A stretch of DNA of 45,147 bases, taken from positions 1-45,147 of the forward strand of contig QWPB01000120.1 of assembly GCA_003671275.1 (NCBI GenBank), read 5' to 3'. The translations under genes and the position numbers were made by a program. This stretch comes from Planctomycetota bacterium (GTDB lineage: Bacteria > Planctomycetota > Planctomycetia > Planctomycetales > Planctomycetaceae). Under the pieces are notes generated by a model, which had not been told where the DNA came from, searched no databases, and saw nothing but the letters and a program-made list of their open reading frames with translations. Shown piece by piece: positions 33,860-42,970 of the stretch (within the stretch, counting starts at the first letter, position 1; each line of letters starts with the position of its first letter).

Positions 33860-35524
33860 ATGTCGACGGCACCTGCTCAATCACCTTTTCAAAAGATGCT
33901 GACCGATTTTACGGTCGAAGCCAAGGCATGGGTCAAGGAACAAGCCAAATGGTGGGGGATGGCGATCCTGATCCATGGGCTCGCTCTGTTACTGATCGGC
34001 CTGCTGGCGGGTACCGTCGCCATCGTCTCGAACAACGGGGAAGTCCCGCTGTTCGACGCGGTCATTGATACGGTGATCCCCGATTCCGATCTGACCCAGT
34101 TCGATGTGACGAACGCCCCGATCGAAGTCTCGGAACTCTCCGCCGAAAGCCTGATGCTGACCGAGGCACCGGCCATCGCTCAGGACGCCCAGTTCAACGA
34201 CGACTCAGCTACCTTCTCCGAAGCGGGCGGCGGGATCGCCTCGACAGCGACTAATAGTGAATTCGGGGGGCTGGGTGGTTTTACCGTGAGTGCGACCGGT
34301 CCCGGGGCGTTGGTGACCGGTGGCGGCGGAATCGGAACCGGTGTGGGGACCAGCAACAAAGCGGGCAGTGGCGGTTCGGGAGCTGGCTTTGGAGGTCGTG
34401 GAACCGGTTCACGCCAGGCGATGGTCGGCTCGTCCGGCGGTACCAAGGCCAGCGAACGATCGGTGGGGGGTGGTCTGAACTGGATCGCCCGGCACCAGAA
34501 TCCGGACGGTTCCTGGAGCTTTGACGGTTATAACCGGCACTGTAAGGACGCCAGCTGCTCCTGCCAGGGAGAAAAGAAGACGAATGCCGGTGCAACCGCG
34601 TTCGCCCTGTTGCCTTTCCTCGCTGCCGGCCAGACCCACAAGTCACGGGGCATCTACCAAAAGACTGTGGCCAGCGGGCTGGATTACTTCAGCAAGATTG
34701 GTAAGCCGGATGGCAGCCTGCACGGGGGACAAGGTGACCCGATGTATGTGCAGGGGGTGGCGACGATCGTGCTATGCGAGGCATACGGGATGACGAACGA
34801 CCAGCGACTGCGAATCCCCGCACAACGGGCGGTGGACTACATTTGCAAAGCGCAGCATCCTCAACTGGGTGGCTGGCATTACTACACCCCGGGCAGCACC
34901 CCCACGGCAGGAGACCTGTCGGTGGTGGGCTGGCAGTTGATGGCTCTGAAGAGTGCGATGATGTCGGGCTTGGAAGTGCCTCCGGCTGTCCTGGAAAACT
35001 CAAAGAAGTTCCTGACTTCCGTGTCCAAGGGAAAATCCGGTGGACTGGGTTCGTACATGGTGGCCTCCGCCCCCACCCCCACGATGACCTCGGTGGGCCT
35101 GCTGAGCAAGCAGTTCCTCGGTGTGAAGCGATCCGACCCGGCGATGGCAGAAGGGATGGCCTACATGATGGGCAACCTGCCGGGCAAGACGGCCCGCAAC
35201 TCGTACTACTTCTACTACGCAACACAGGTGATGCATAACCTGCCGGGGCCGGAGTGGGACGAATGGAACCGGGCGACCCGGCGTCACCTGATCGAGACGC
35301 AGGAGAAGGAAGGCTGTGCAGCGGGCAGCTGGAATCCTGAACTGCCGACCAAGGATGCCCACGCGGACGCCGGGGGGCGGTTGTTCGTAACATCGGTGAA
35401 CACATTGAGTCTTGAGGTGTATTACCGATTCCTGCCGCTGTATAAGCTCGACAAGACGGGCGAGGCCATGGATTCCGAGAAGCCGAACTTCGGTTCCGAG
35501 ATGAAGCCTGACGCCAAGAAGTAA
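33860..35524 (+). CDS. membrane-anchored terpenoid-cyclase-like (prenyltransferase/squalene oxidase repeat) protein
   Basis: 554 residues. One membrane helix (about 32-56, containing His39) is followed by an acidic stretch and a Gly/Ser-rich linker (about 123-198). An alpha/alpha toroid domain (about 203-540) follows, with QW-like turns NPDGSWSF, KPDGSLHG and HPQLGGWHYY. The catalytic DxDD motif of squalene-hopene cyclases is not present, so terpene cyclisation is unlikely. Cys228, Cys233 and Cys235 form a compact cluster in the first repeat. The plan (anchor, flexible linker, folded domain) is that of TonB-like proteins, and the gene lies 96 nt after the ExbB/ExbD set. A protein-binding role driven by that complex is inferred. 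Confidence 0.85.
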   Translation: MSTAPAQSPFQKMLTDFTVEAKAWVKEQAKWWGMAILIHGLALLLIGLLAGTVAIVSNNGEVPLFDAVIDTVIPDSDLTQFDVTNAPIEVSELSAESLMLTEAPAIAQDAQFNDDSATFSEAGGGIASTATNSEFGGLGGFTVSATGPGALVTGGGGIGTGVGTSNKAGSGGSGAGFGGRGTGSRQAMVGSSGGTKASERSVGGGLNWIARHQNPDGSWSFDGYNRHCKDASCSCQGEKKTNAGATAFALLPFLAAGQTHKSRGIYQKTVASGLDYFSKIGKPDGSLHGGQGDPMYVQGVATIVLCEAYGMTNDQRLRIPAQRAVDYICKAQHPQLGGWHYYTPGSTPTAGDLSVVGWQLMALKSAMMSGLEVPPAVLENSKKFLTSVSKGKSGGLGSYMVASAPTPTMTSVGLLSKQFLGVKRSDPAMAEGMAYMMGNLPGKTARNSYYFYYATQVMHNLPGPEWDEWNRATRRHLIETQEKEGCAAGSWNPELPTKDAHADAGGRLFVTSVNTLSLEVYYRFLPLYKLDKTGEAMDSEKPNFGSEMKPDAKK

Positions 35525-35573
35525 CCCACTCGCCCTCACCGATGGCCCCTGCTTGCCCGTGAAGGACCATTTG

Positions 35574-38462
35574 ATGTCGCGTCGTTTCTCCGGTTGGTTT
35601 CTGGCCTTGGTCTGTGCTGCCTCGGCAGTTCCGGTCTCCGCAGCTGAGTTCCACTTCCAGTACTTGGACGGACTGCGCAAGCAGGGGCTGGGCGATATCG
35701 GGGCGCAATACCTGCGAAAGCTGGACGCCGAGAAAAAGGTACCCGCCGATCTGGTCGAAACATTCGATCTGGAGCTGGCCAGGTGCCTGCAGGTCGCCGC
35801 TCAATTTACGGAAAACGTGGACGAAGCCAGCCAGCTGCGACTGGACACGCGGGCCCAGCTCGACAAGTTCCTGGCCGGGCATGCCGAGCACGAAGAGGCG
35901 GCGTCTGCCTATGACACGTTTGGCGTGTTGTCACTGTCGATCGGCCATTCGCATCTGAAGCAGGGCAAGGCCCTCAAGGATGCGGAGCGGAAGCAGAAGC
36001 TCTATTTGGATGCGAGAACCGCATTCGAGGAAGCTCGTCCACGATTCGAAGAAGCCGTCAAACGATTCAAAACGCAATACGATACCTTGCAGGCCCAGCA
36101 ACCGACCGGTGATCTGAAGAACGTCAAGGTCCGGAAGGCGATCAACCAACTCGCCGAGAAGAAGCTTCTGGTCGAGGACAATTGGCTGAATGCCCGATTC
36201 AATCTGGCGATGGTCGATTATCACGTGGCCCAGACCTATGCCGATCCGAAAGATCCCGCAGTGAAGCCGCTCCTGGAAAAGGCGGACAAATCGCTGGACT
36301 CCATCTGGCAAGGTTATCGCGGCCTGTTACCCGGACTGCTGGCCCATCACTGGACCGCCCGTGTCAACGAGCAATTGGGAAAGACCGACAAGGCTCTGGA
36401 CATCTTCGAAGAAGTCACTGGAAACGAACCGGAAGAGGGCGACAAACTCGACCCCTATCTGGCCGAATTCTTTGCCGAAAATTTCCTGCAGCGTATCAAA
36501 CTGCTGAACAAGCTAAACCGCCGCGCAGTGATGCTGGAAGACGCCGAAGCATGGCTTGACGAGAACAGCCTGCGGAAGACCGATGCCTACTACGGAGTCT
36601 ACCTGGAGGTGGCTCGGGCCTATATCACGGAAGCCGAAAAGGACACTCCCGAAAATCGCCAGAAGACCATGACCAAGGTGGTCCGCGGGTTGCGGGATGT
36701 CACCAAGATCGACAGCACTTACAAGAGCGAAGCGATCCTGATGTTCCGGCAGTATGCCAAGAGCGCGGGTGAAGAATCCGAAGAAGCCAAGACCTTTGCT
36801 GAAGCCGTGGCCCTGGCAGATTCCGCAGCCCAGAATCGCGACTTCAAGGCCGCCGCCGAGTCGTATGCCAAAGCCCTGACCATGAAAGATCAGGAGAAGA
36901 ACGCCGAGCGAATCGATGCCGTGGAATACTACCTGGCCTACGCCCGACAGCAGAGCGGCGACACGGCAGGCTCACTGGCGATTGCAGAAAAGTTTGCTCG
37001 CGAGAAACCGACCTCTAAGCTGGGGCCCCAGGCGGCGGTTCTGGCGATCAATTCCGCGTATTCGCTGTGTGCCGTGGCTAAGCCGGAAGAGCGGGCCAGC
37101 GCCGAGAAGGTCCTCAACGGGATCGTGGCCTTCACGATCGAGACATGGCCCAACCATGCCGAAGCCGACGATGCCCGGATCGCATTAGGCAAACTGAAGT
37201 ACGTTCAGAACGACATTCCATCCGCGATTGCCGCACTGGAAAAAGTCAACACCGCCTCGACCCGCTTCCGCCAGGCCCAGAGCCTGCGAGGCCAGTATCA
37301 CTGGCGAGCTTACAACGACGCAAAACGGGTTAATCCGAACGACGAAGCTGCCAAACAGCAGCGGCAATTGGCCCAAACGCAGTTCGAAGAAGCCCTTCAG
37401 GCCACGGGAACCTCGGTGATTCCCGCAGACGAACTGGTCGCCGACGAATGCCGACTGTATCTGGGTGAACTGCACCTCGAAGGTGCCCAGCCGCAACTGG
37501 CTGTGGCGATGTTCACACCACTGGAAGCCAAGATCCGCGCGACGAATCCAGAGGCCCTTGATGTGCCTCAAATGCGAACACTCATCGGAATGATTCGGGC
37601 CCAGAGCGGCCTGAACGCCGCTGCCGCCGTCCAGGCCAGCGGTGAGATCCTGCTGGAGAAGGGCCAGGACATTGCTCCCGTAAACGCGGCATTGAGCTTG
37701 GTGTTTCGCAATCTACGGGATGCCCACAAGGCGAATGCCGCACGCGTGATTGGAGCCATTGGTGCCATGCCAACCGCTGAAGAAGCGGCCCGGCTCGAAG
37801 GGGATGCCGCTACGCTCTACGCCGAAGCCGCCAAAACCCAGTCGGTGCTGGCCAACTTCCTTCTGAAGTTCTCCCCCCGGCAACAACTCCCCCTGACGGA
37901 GCTGATCCTGATCGGGGACACCGCCAGCGAGATCAATGAATCGGGACTGGCCAAGACGGTTTATCAGCGGGTCCTTGATTCCGCGCAGAAGGCAACCAGC
38001 AAGACGCCCCAGATGGAGCAGTCGCTGATTCGCGTGAAGTCCGCCCAGATTGGTCTCCTGCGAAACGAGCAGAAATATGACGAAGCACTGACTCTCGTCG
38101 ACGAACTGATCAAGTCCGTGCCGAATGCCCTGGACCCGCAGATCGAACGGGCCCGGATTCTCCAAGGGCTGGGAGCGACGGACTCGGCCCGATTTGCGGA
38201 AGCAGCCACCGCATGGAGTAAGCTGCGGAACGCGTTTCAGCGGTCTCCCAAGAAGCCTGCGGCCTACTACGAGATCGTCTACAACCTCGGATTCTGCCTC
38301 CACGAGCAAGGCAACTATGCCCCCACGCAGCAGGCCAAAGCCGACTTCAACAAGCAGGCCACACAGCTTCTGAAGGCGACTCTGGCCCTGGCTCCGGATC
38401 TGAATGGTCCCGACATGGTGGCTCGCTACAACAACCTGCTCACCCAACTGCAGAATCCGTAA
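35574..38462 (+). CDS. large secreted TPR-like helical repeat protein (cluster 2)
   Basis: 962 residues from ATG 35574; a TTG at 35553 is in frame but GAAGGA at 35561-35566 favours the ATG. A signal peptide (about 1-24, ending VSAAE) is followed by helical repeats over nearly the whole length. TPR-like pairs are visible, such as FKAAAESYAKALTMK, TSKLGPQAAVLAINSAY and YDEALTLVDELIKSVPNALD. No enzymatic motif was seen. Helical scaffolds of this kind bind partner proteins in the periplasm. It closes the ExbB/ExbD cluster 2 run, 49 nt after the toroid gene, comparable in place to CpoB (YbgF) at the end of tol-pal operons. That comparison is only by analogy. Confidence 0.82.
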   Translation: MSRRFSGWFLALVCAASAVPVSAAEFHFQYLDGLRKQGLGDIGAQYLRKLDAEKKVPADLVETFDLELARCLQVAAQFTENVDEASQLRLDTRAQLDKFLAGHAEHEEAASAYDTFGVLSLSIGHSHLKQGKALKDAERKQKLYLDARTAFEEARPRFEEAVKRFKTQYDTLQAQQPTGDLKNVKVRKAINQLAEKKLLVEDNWLNARFNLAMVDYHVAQTYADPKDPAVKPLLEKADKSLDSIWQGYRGLLPGLLAHHWTARVNEQLGKTDKALDIFEEVTGNEPEEGDKLDPYLAEFFAENFLQRIKLLNKLNRRAVMLEDAEAWLDENSLRKTDAYYGVYLEVARAYITEAEKDTPENRQKTMTKVVRGLRDVTKIDSTYKSEAILMFRQYAKSAGEESEEAKTFAEAVALADSAAQNRDFKAAAESYAKALTMKDQEKNAERIDAVEYYLAYARQQSGDTAGSLAIAEKFAREKPTSKLGPQAAVLAINSAYSLCAVAKPEERASAEKVLNGIVAFTIETWPNHAEADDARIALGKLKYVQNDIPSAIAALEKVNTASTRFRQAQSLRGQYHWRAYNDAKRVNPNDEAAKQQRQLAQTQFEEALQATGTSVIPADELVADECRLYLGELHLEGAQPQLAVAMFTPLEAKIRATNPEALDVPQMRTLIGMIRAQSGLNAAAAVQASGEILLEKGQDIAPVNAALSLVFRNLRDAHKANAARVIGAIGAMPTAEEAARLEGDAATLYAEAAKTQSVLANFLLKFSPRQQLPLTELILIGDTASEINESGLAKTVYQRVLDSAQKATSKTPQMEQSLIRVKSAQIGLLRNEQKYDEALTLVDELIKSVPNALDPQIERARILQGLGATDSARFAEAATAWSKLRNAFQRSPKKPAAYYEIVYNLGFCLHEQGNYAPTQQAKADFNKQATQLLKATLALAPDLNGPDMVARYNNLLTQLQNP

Positions 38463-38519
38463 CACTGCGGGCCAATGCCGGGGACGGTTTCAGGCAAGCG
38501 ACAGAAATGAAAGTACCCT

Positions 38520-38590
38520 GTAGAACGGCCTTTTCAGGCCGTTTGAGATCGATAATTCCCGACTGAGACGACCTGGAAAGGCCGTCTTAC
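38520..38590. repeat. REP-like pair of inverted repeats in opposite orientation
   Basis: The left element (38520-38547) has AACGGCCT-4nt-AGGCCGTT (38524-38543). The right element (38566-38590) has AGACGACCT and AGGCCGTCT with one mismatch. The right element reversed reads GTAAGACGGCCTTTCCAGG, matching GTAGAACGGCCTTTTCAGG of the left one in 16 of 19 positions. Two copies facing each other between convergent genes are the layout of a BIME/REP doublet. Confidence 0.65.
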
Positions 38591-38734
38591 GGGGAGACGC
38601 CGCTTGCTGTGAACTGAACTCCGGACAAGGCACCCCTCCGGGACCGCAGGTGGAACGCGACATCCAGCCGCCTGTCCCAGCGTGAGCCACCAGTGTCAGT
38701 CACGCGGGTGGGAACGTCATTCCCTGGCGGGCGT

Positions 38735-39667
38735 TCAGCCTCGGTGGACAAGACTGGGGATGAAGTTTCGAAGGTAGGCATGGCTTTGCACGAGCGAGGC
38801 CTGTCGCAATGCGAGACTGCCTTCATAGGCCCGATCCTCCACTTCCACGCAGACGGCTCCGCGATAACCACAATCGGTCAACGTGGAAAAGAATTGCCCC
38901 CAGTTCACGTCCCCGAGTCCGGGCAGCTTCGGTGTGTGGAATTCGGCGGGATGCGCCATGATTCCGACCTGATTCAACCGGTCCCGATCGATGCGCACAT
39001 CCTTGGCGTGGACATGAAACAGCTTGTGCTGAAACTCGCGCATCGCGGGCAGATAGTCCATCATCTGCCAGACAAAATGAGACGGGTCGAAGTTGAGGCC
39101 GAAATGCTCGCTGGGGATGTCCGCAAACATCCTCCTCCAGAGGGCGGGAGTGGTCGCCAGATTCTTGCCCCCCGGCCATTCATCCTGGGTGAACGACATG
39201 GGGCAGTTCTCGATCCCGACCTTCACATCAAGCTTTTCAGCATGCTCGATCAGGGGTTTCCACGTCGTCAGAAACTGCGGCCAGTTATCGTTTACGGACC
39301 GGGTCCAGTCGCGCCCGACAAACGTATTCATCCGCCTGATTCCCAGCAGCCCGGCAGCGGCGATCACCTTGTGAATGTGAGTCACCGCAGCGGCAGCTTC
39401 GTCGGAACGCGGCGTGAGCGGGTTGGGATAATACCCCAGCCCGCTAATCCCCACCCCGGAGCGCACAATCAGCCGTTGCAACCGCTCAACATCCCGGGAT
39501 CCGAAATCGGTACAGTCCACATGCGTTACCCCGGCGTAGCGTCGCTCGGCCTGGCTAATCGGCCAGCACATCAGTTCGACGCAGTCGAATCCGACATCGG
39601 CAGCAAACTCAAAGACCTGCTCCAAGGACTGATCCGCCAGGATGGCGCTGACAAAACCGAGTTGCAT
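38735..39667 (-). CDS. sugar phosphate isomerase/epimerase-like TIM-barrel protein
   Basis: 310 residues from ATG 39667 (an in-frame upstream extension of 16 residues does not look like protein). It has the AP-endonuclease-2/xylose-isomerase-like barrel. Metal-binding positions are visible in [29 protein letters not shown] and VEVED, and MNTFVGRDW lies in the middle. Such enzymes move keto or hydroxyl groups on sugars or inositols. The substrate cannot be named. It lies 48 nt after the PIN-TRAM gene on the same strand and ends toward the REP-like pair. Confidence 0.88.
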   Translation of the reverse strand: MQLGFVSAILADQSLEQVFEFAADVGFDCVELMCWPISQAERRYAGVTHVDCTDFGSRDVERLQRLIVRSGVGISGLGYYPNPLTPRSDEAAAAVTHIHKVIAAAGLLGIRRMNTFVGRDWTRSVNDNWPQFLTTWKPLIEHAEKLDVKVGIENCPMSFTQDEWPGGKNLATTPALWRRMFADIPSEHFGLNFDPSHFVWQMMDYLPAMREFQHKLFHVHAKDVRIDRDRLNQVGIMAHPAEFHTPKLPGLGDVNWGQFFSTLTDCGYRGAVCVEVEDRAYEGSLALRQASLVQSHAYLRNFIPSLVHRG

Positions 39668-39715
39668 GGGAGGATTCCCGATGGGGACGGAGCATCCACA
39701 AGCGAGGGGGACCAC

Positions 39716-40747
39716 CTACGGGCGGGCCTCCGCCAACCGCGTAAACAACATTCGTCCGGCACTGTTCTGGAGAACGCTGGTCACCACGGTATCGACTTCG
39801 TTACCGATTTCCTTGGAACCGGCCTCGACAATGACCATGGTGCCATCATCAAGGTAGCCGACGCCCTGATTGTAGCCTTCGCCTTCCTTGACGACCCGAA
39901 TTCGGACCGTTTCGCCGGGAATGAACCGCGGCTTGAGCGCATTGGCAACATCGTTGAGATTCACCACCTGAATCCCCTGGATCGTGGCCAGCTTGTTCAG
40001 GTTAAGATCGTTCGTCACCAATCGGCCATTGAACTGCTTGCAGGCCTCGATGAGTCGCTGATCGACCGACTTACCCTTGCCGGCATCGGTCTCGACGACT
40101 TTGACCTCGGCCTTAGGATCCTGCTGAAGCTTCTTCAGGATGTCCAGACCGCGACGCCCGCGGGTACGACGGACTTTGTCATGACTGTCGGCGATGTCTT
40201 GCACCTCCTGCAGAATGAACTGCGGCACAACCATCTGGGAATCGACGACATAGGTTTCAATGATGTCGGCAATGCGGCCATCGATCAGAGCGCTGCTGTC
40301 CAGCACCAGCGGGCGGCCCCCCTTGAGCTCCCGTTGAAATTCCACGTAGGGGATCACGAAACGGAACTGATCCTTGGTCTGCATCATGAACGTGATGCAC
40401 AGATAAGGCAGTATCAGCAGAGTCAGCATGGTGACACCGGACTGAAAGTTCTTCCCTTCAGATCCCAGGCTGTTAAACATCGGCCCGAGCGCCAAGTTCA
40501 GCAAGTGTGACAGCAGCACTCCGATCAGCAATCCGAAGTAGATGACCGAAATGACTTCCACTCGTTTCCGGGGCAGCAACACATCGATCAACAGGATTGA
40601 CAGCGAAAGCAGAGTAATCACAAAAAAGGCAGGCACCTGATGCTGTAAAACGACTTCTGGAGCGGCGCTGTTGGCACTAAAACAAAACGCAGCGGTCGCC
40701 CCGATGCACACGAAGGCATAGAGCAAACGAATGATGAGCAGTGCCAT
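39716..40747 (-). CDS. membrane-anchored PIN and TRAM domain protein
   Basis: 343 residues. Four membrane spans (about 3-23, 38-57, 65-88 and 104-123) are followed by a PIN nuclease domain (about 146-265) and a C-terminal TRAM RNA-binding domain (about 270-338). PIN acidic residues are in place: Asp150 and Asp156 (VLDSSALIDG), Glu181, Asp229 and Asp247 (TNDLNLNKLA). This is the YacL-type layout known from Gram-positive bacteria. It may cut or bind RNA near the membrane. An upstream palindrome TTCATT-cc-AATGAA (40902-40915) may be an operator. Family call is strong. Confidence 0.92.
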   Translation of the reverse strand: MALLIIRLLYAFVCIGATAAFCFSANSAAPEVVLQHQVPAFFVITLLSLSILLIDVLLPRKRVEVISVIYFGLLIGVLLSHLLNLALGPMFNSLGSEGKNFQSGVTMLTLLILPYLCITFMMQTKDQFRFVIPYVEFQRELKGGRPLVLDSSALIDGRIADIIETYVVDSQMVVPQFILQEVQDIADSHDKVRRTRGRRGLDILKKLQQDPKAEVKVVETDAGKGKSVDQRLIEACKQFNGRLVTNDLNLNKLATIQGIQVVNLNDVANALKPRFIPGETVRIRVVKEGEGYNQGVGYLDDGTMVIVEAGSKEIGNEVDTVVTSVLQNSAGRMLFTRLAEARP

Positions 40748-40901
40748 GGCGGCAACCTTGATAAAAAGGCGGGAAACATCCTCGGGCCCGAGGGTGTTTT
40801 CAGGAGGGGTGCTCGAAAATCGTAAGACACCGACCTCCAGAAATCCACCACGTGCCGTCCTGATGACGGCTCAAATGGCCCCGGTGTTCGTCACAATTCG
40901 T

Positions 40902-40915
40902 TTCATTCCAATGAA
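40902..40915. promoter_or_regulatory. palindrome upstream of the PIN-TRAM gene
   Basis: TTCATT-cc-AATGAA is a perfect 6-bp inverted repeat in the intergenic region between the PIN-TRAM gene start (40747) and the end of the GlsB-like gene. It may be a regulator site or only a chance palindrome. A second, GC-rich palindrome (CCTCGGGCCCGAGG, 40780-40793) lies in the gene leader. Confidence 0.25.
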
Positions 40916-40962
40916 TTGCACAAAAGTCTTGCAAACATCCCGCAAAATCCGCCGTCCTTGAA

Positions 40963-41352
40963 TCAAGCACTACGACGAACGGTTTCGCGGATCTCACTTT
41001 GACGTTGTCGCCCCTGGGCCATCGGACTGACCCAGACATCGATTTGTTTCCGCTGCCCCACGGAAAGGACGCGATACATCGCCAGCAACAGAAACGCACC
41101 ACTGGTCCCGGCGATGAATCCCCCCAGGCTGATTGGTGTCACTTTCGCCTGAGGCATGAAAAATCCCAGGGTTCCGCAGCCAATCACCGTCCCGATAATC
41201 CCCATGAGCAATGTCGCCACCGCCCCACCGGGATCTTTGCCGGGCATAATCGCCTTGGCAGTAAGTCCAACCACCGTACCAAACCCCACCCACTCCAAAA
41301 ATTCGTGCAGACTACGCTCCACCATGGCTGTCCATTGCGGGTCAATTGTCAT
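40963..41352 (-). CDS. GlsB/YeaQ/YmgE-like small membrane protein
   Basis: 129 residues from ATG 41352, with AAGGA about 8 nt upstream. Three hydrophobic segments (about 22-38, 44-65 and 75-95) are present. The first two contain the family's Gly-rich pattern: GLTAKAIMPGKDPGG, then LLMGIIGTVIGCGTLGFF. The polar C-terminus (97-129) is basic. Related proteins are stress-induced inner-membrane proteins whose function is unclear. The frame continues open to 41457 without start-like features. Family membership is likely, not certain. Confidence 0.72.
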   Translation of the reverse strand: MTIDPQWTAMVERSLHEFLEWVGFGTVVGLTAKAIMPGKDPGGAVATLLMGIIGTVIGCGTLGFFMPQAKVTPISLGGFIAGTSGAFLLLAMYRVLSVGQRKQIDVWVSPMAQGRQRQSEIRETVRRSA

Positions 41353-41806
41353 CAGGGCATCCTTGCCGGGAGCAACTTGCGCGGACAGAAAACGTTCTGC
41401 CAGAGAGCCGCGAGAACTCTGCTGATCTGGAATCGGCAACCTGCATGCCGCAACCACTGCATCTTCCCACCAACACGAACAATCCGGCTAACCCGCATAG
41501 CTTTTGCCGCCAGTCCCCACTCCTCCCGCTTCGGATCAGCCGCGATACCAGGCTTTCCCTTGTCCTGTCACGGCAGCCAATTGAGCCCGCCCGGTACCAC
41601 CCCGAAGGAAGCATCCAGAACTCTGTCCGCCGTGGTGACAGTTGTCAGGTACGTCTCAATCCCGCGAGGTCAATCGTCAGATTCCTCACAATCGCTCGGA
41701 GCGGCGGCGATCTCCTGGGTGAAGAACCACAGCTGGGGGATGTGGCGTTTGTGCGGCCTATGTTTACGGGAAGAACACTGGGTGGGATCGATCAGGGGAA
41801 TGCGTC
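41353..41806. other. intergenic region, about 450 bp, no gene seen
   Basis: Between the GlsB-like gene (-) and the 52-residue membrane protein gene (+). Open frames on both strands are Arg/Ser/Pro-rich with no family feature. No strong promoter match or structured RNA was recognised. Confidence 0.5.
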
Positions 41807-41965
41807 ATGTCAAATCTGTGGGACACAGTACAACAATACCTGTACGTCTATAAGAAGTCCGCGACTCGTCTGTGGAATCAAATGACCCCCCAGGAATACC
41901 TGACGATCATGATCGTGGTGGCCTGTGTCGGTTTTTACTGGATGGGCAGCAAAAAGCGGGCATGA
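41807..41965 (+). CDS. 52-residue single-span membrane protein
   Basis: The product has an amphipathic, aromatic N-terminus (MSNLWDTVQQYLYVYKKSAT), a Trp/Gln/Met segment, one hydrophobic helix (about 33-46, LTIMIVVACVGFYWM) and a basic end (GSKKRA). AGGGGA (41794-41799) lies 7 nt before the ATG. The good ribosome site, the single clean hydrophobic helix and the positive end support a real gene. No homologue can be named. It stands alone between the GlsB-like gene and the rpoD leader. Confidence 0.6.
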   Translation: MSNLWDTVQQYLYVYKKSATRLWNQMTPQEYLTIMIVVACVGFYWMGSKKRA

Positions 41966-42314
41966 GCTGCTTTCGATTGCGGACCGAGTTAACAGGAAAC
42001 CAGTAAAACTACGCAATTCACGGAAACCGGATTGCGATCTGACATAACAGGCCGCTTGCGACGAGTGGAGGACACGGTTCTTGGGGAACGCTTCGAGTTC
42101 CCGTCGAATGGTGTCGAGTGCCGAAAGAGATGCCGATATTGAACAGCGATCGTCGGCCCGCTCGCCGCGCCCCGCCTGGCATCTCCTCGGATTTCTGATC
42201 CTGAACCCTCTTGAAAGCCTGATGTTGAGAAAAAGCCGCATGGCGTCACGACAGATGGAGTTGTCGAGCCTGACTTCAAGTGTCAGTGAGATTCCAAAAC
42301 TGGCACAAGACTCG

Positions 42315-42343
42315 TTGACTCTGTGAGTTGGCGCGAGTAGGAA
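42315..42343 (+). promoter_or_regulatory. candidate sigma-70 promoter upstream of rpoD
   Basis: TTGACT (42315-42320, 5 of 6), a 17-nt spacer and TAGGAA (42338-42343, 3 of 6). A weaker alternative lies at 42402-42431 (TTGCAT-18-TGATAG). Either would give a very long rpoD leader. Confidence 0.3.
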
Positions 42344-42682
42344 TAGGGAACAGAAAGGGGGCTTGAGCTTTTTTCGACGATTTTCATCGTCGATGAAGAA
42401 ATTGCATGGACGAGAGGGGGGGCTGTGATAGGATGGCCGCCCGATTCGCGGGTTCTGCGAGTCGTTTTCGCAAGCAAAAACGCATCACAACACGTGATGC
42501 AACAATGGCTTGCGATGAGGCGTGAATTCGCGACGACCGCGAGTTCGAGAGGTCTTCGAGAGAGGACTCTCACGGGGTCGGCACGGACGCGGGGGGACTC
42601 TGGATCACTCATCCGGCAGGCCACAGCGCTCTATTCACCGTCCAGGGTGAGCACGTTTCGGGGTAATCACCTTCGCGGTGAT

Positions 42683-42738
42683 GCCACAGAGGCGTTGTCG
42701 CCACGGAACAGCGGTGTTGCCACAAGAGGTATCGCCAC
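42683..42738. repeat. four spaced GCCAC motifs in the rpoD upstream region
   Basis: GCCAC occurs at 42683, 42700, 42719 and 42734, with spacings of 17, 19 and 15 nt. Three are followed by A/G-G-A or A-A-G-A, giving a GCCACAGA-like unit. The uneven spacing is unlike a CRISPR array or a simple tandem repeat. Confidence 0.35.
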
Positions 42739-42970
42739 AGAATCGGGAACTGCGGGCCAGGGCCGGGTTCTCAATCGTCCGAGCATCTGAAGGTTTGTCG
42801 ATGCAGGTTGGGGGACCTGTCCGCGACAAAACAGATTTGTCATCACCAATCGGTTGTCAGCGGAATTCGATGCGATCCCGATTGCTCTCCGCAGTGTCCT
42901 CTGTCATCCCCCATCGATTCCTCCGAGAATCGGATCCGACCGAATCTTTCGGTCACCCACAATTCACATT

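Noticed and set aside
33860-35524. squalene-hopene cyclase
   Set aside because: QW-like turns are present but the catalytic DxDD is not, and the protein has a membrane anchor and linker unlike cyclases.
38693-40510. 605-codon open frame on the plus strand
   Set aside because: It is antisense to the isomerase and PIN-TRAM genes, both with clear families; the frame is open because of GC-rich third positions.
42374-42393. possible intrinsic terminator (perfect 8-bp hairpin next to a T-run)
   Set aside because: The T-run is on the 5' side of the stem on the plus strand, so neither strand gives stem then U-run.
42425-42790. 121-codon frame ahead of rpoD
   Set aside because: Arg/Ser-rich, no ribosome-binding site, no family features; it overlaps hairpins and repeats better explained as leader sequence.
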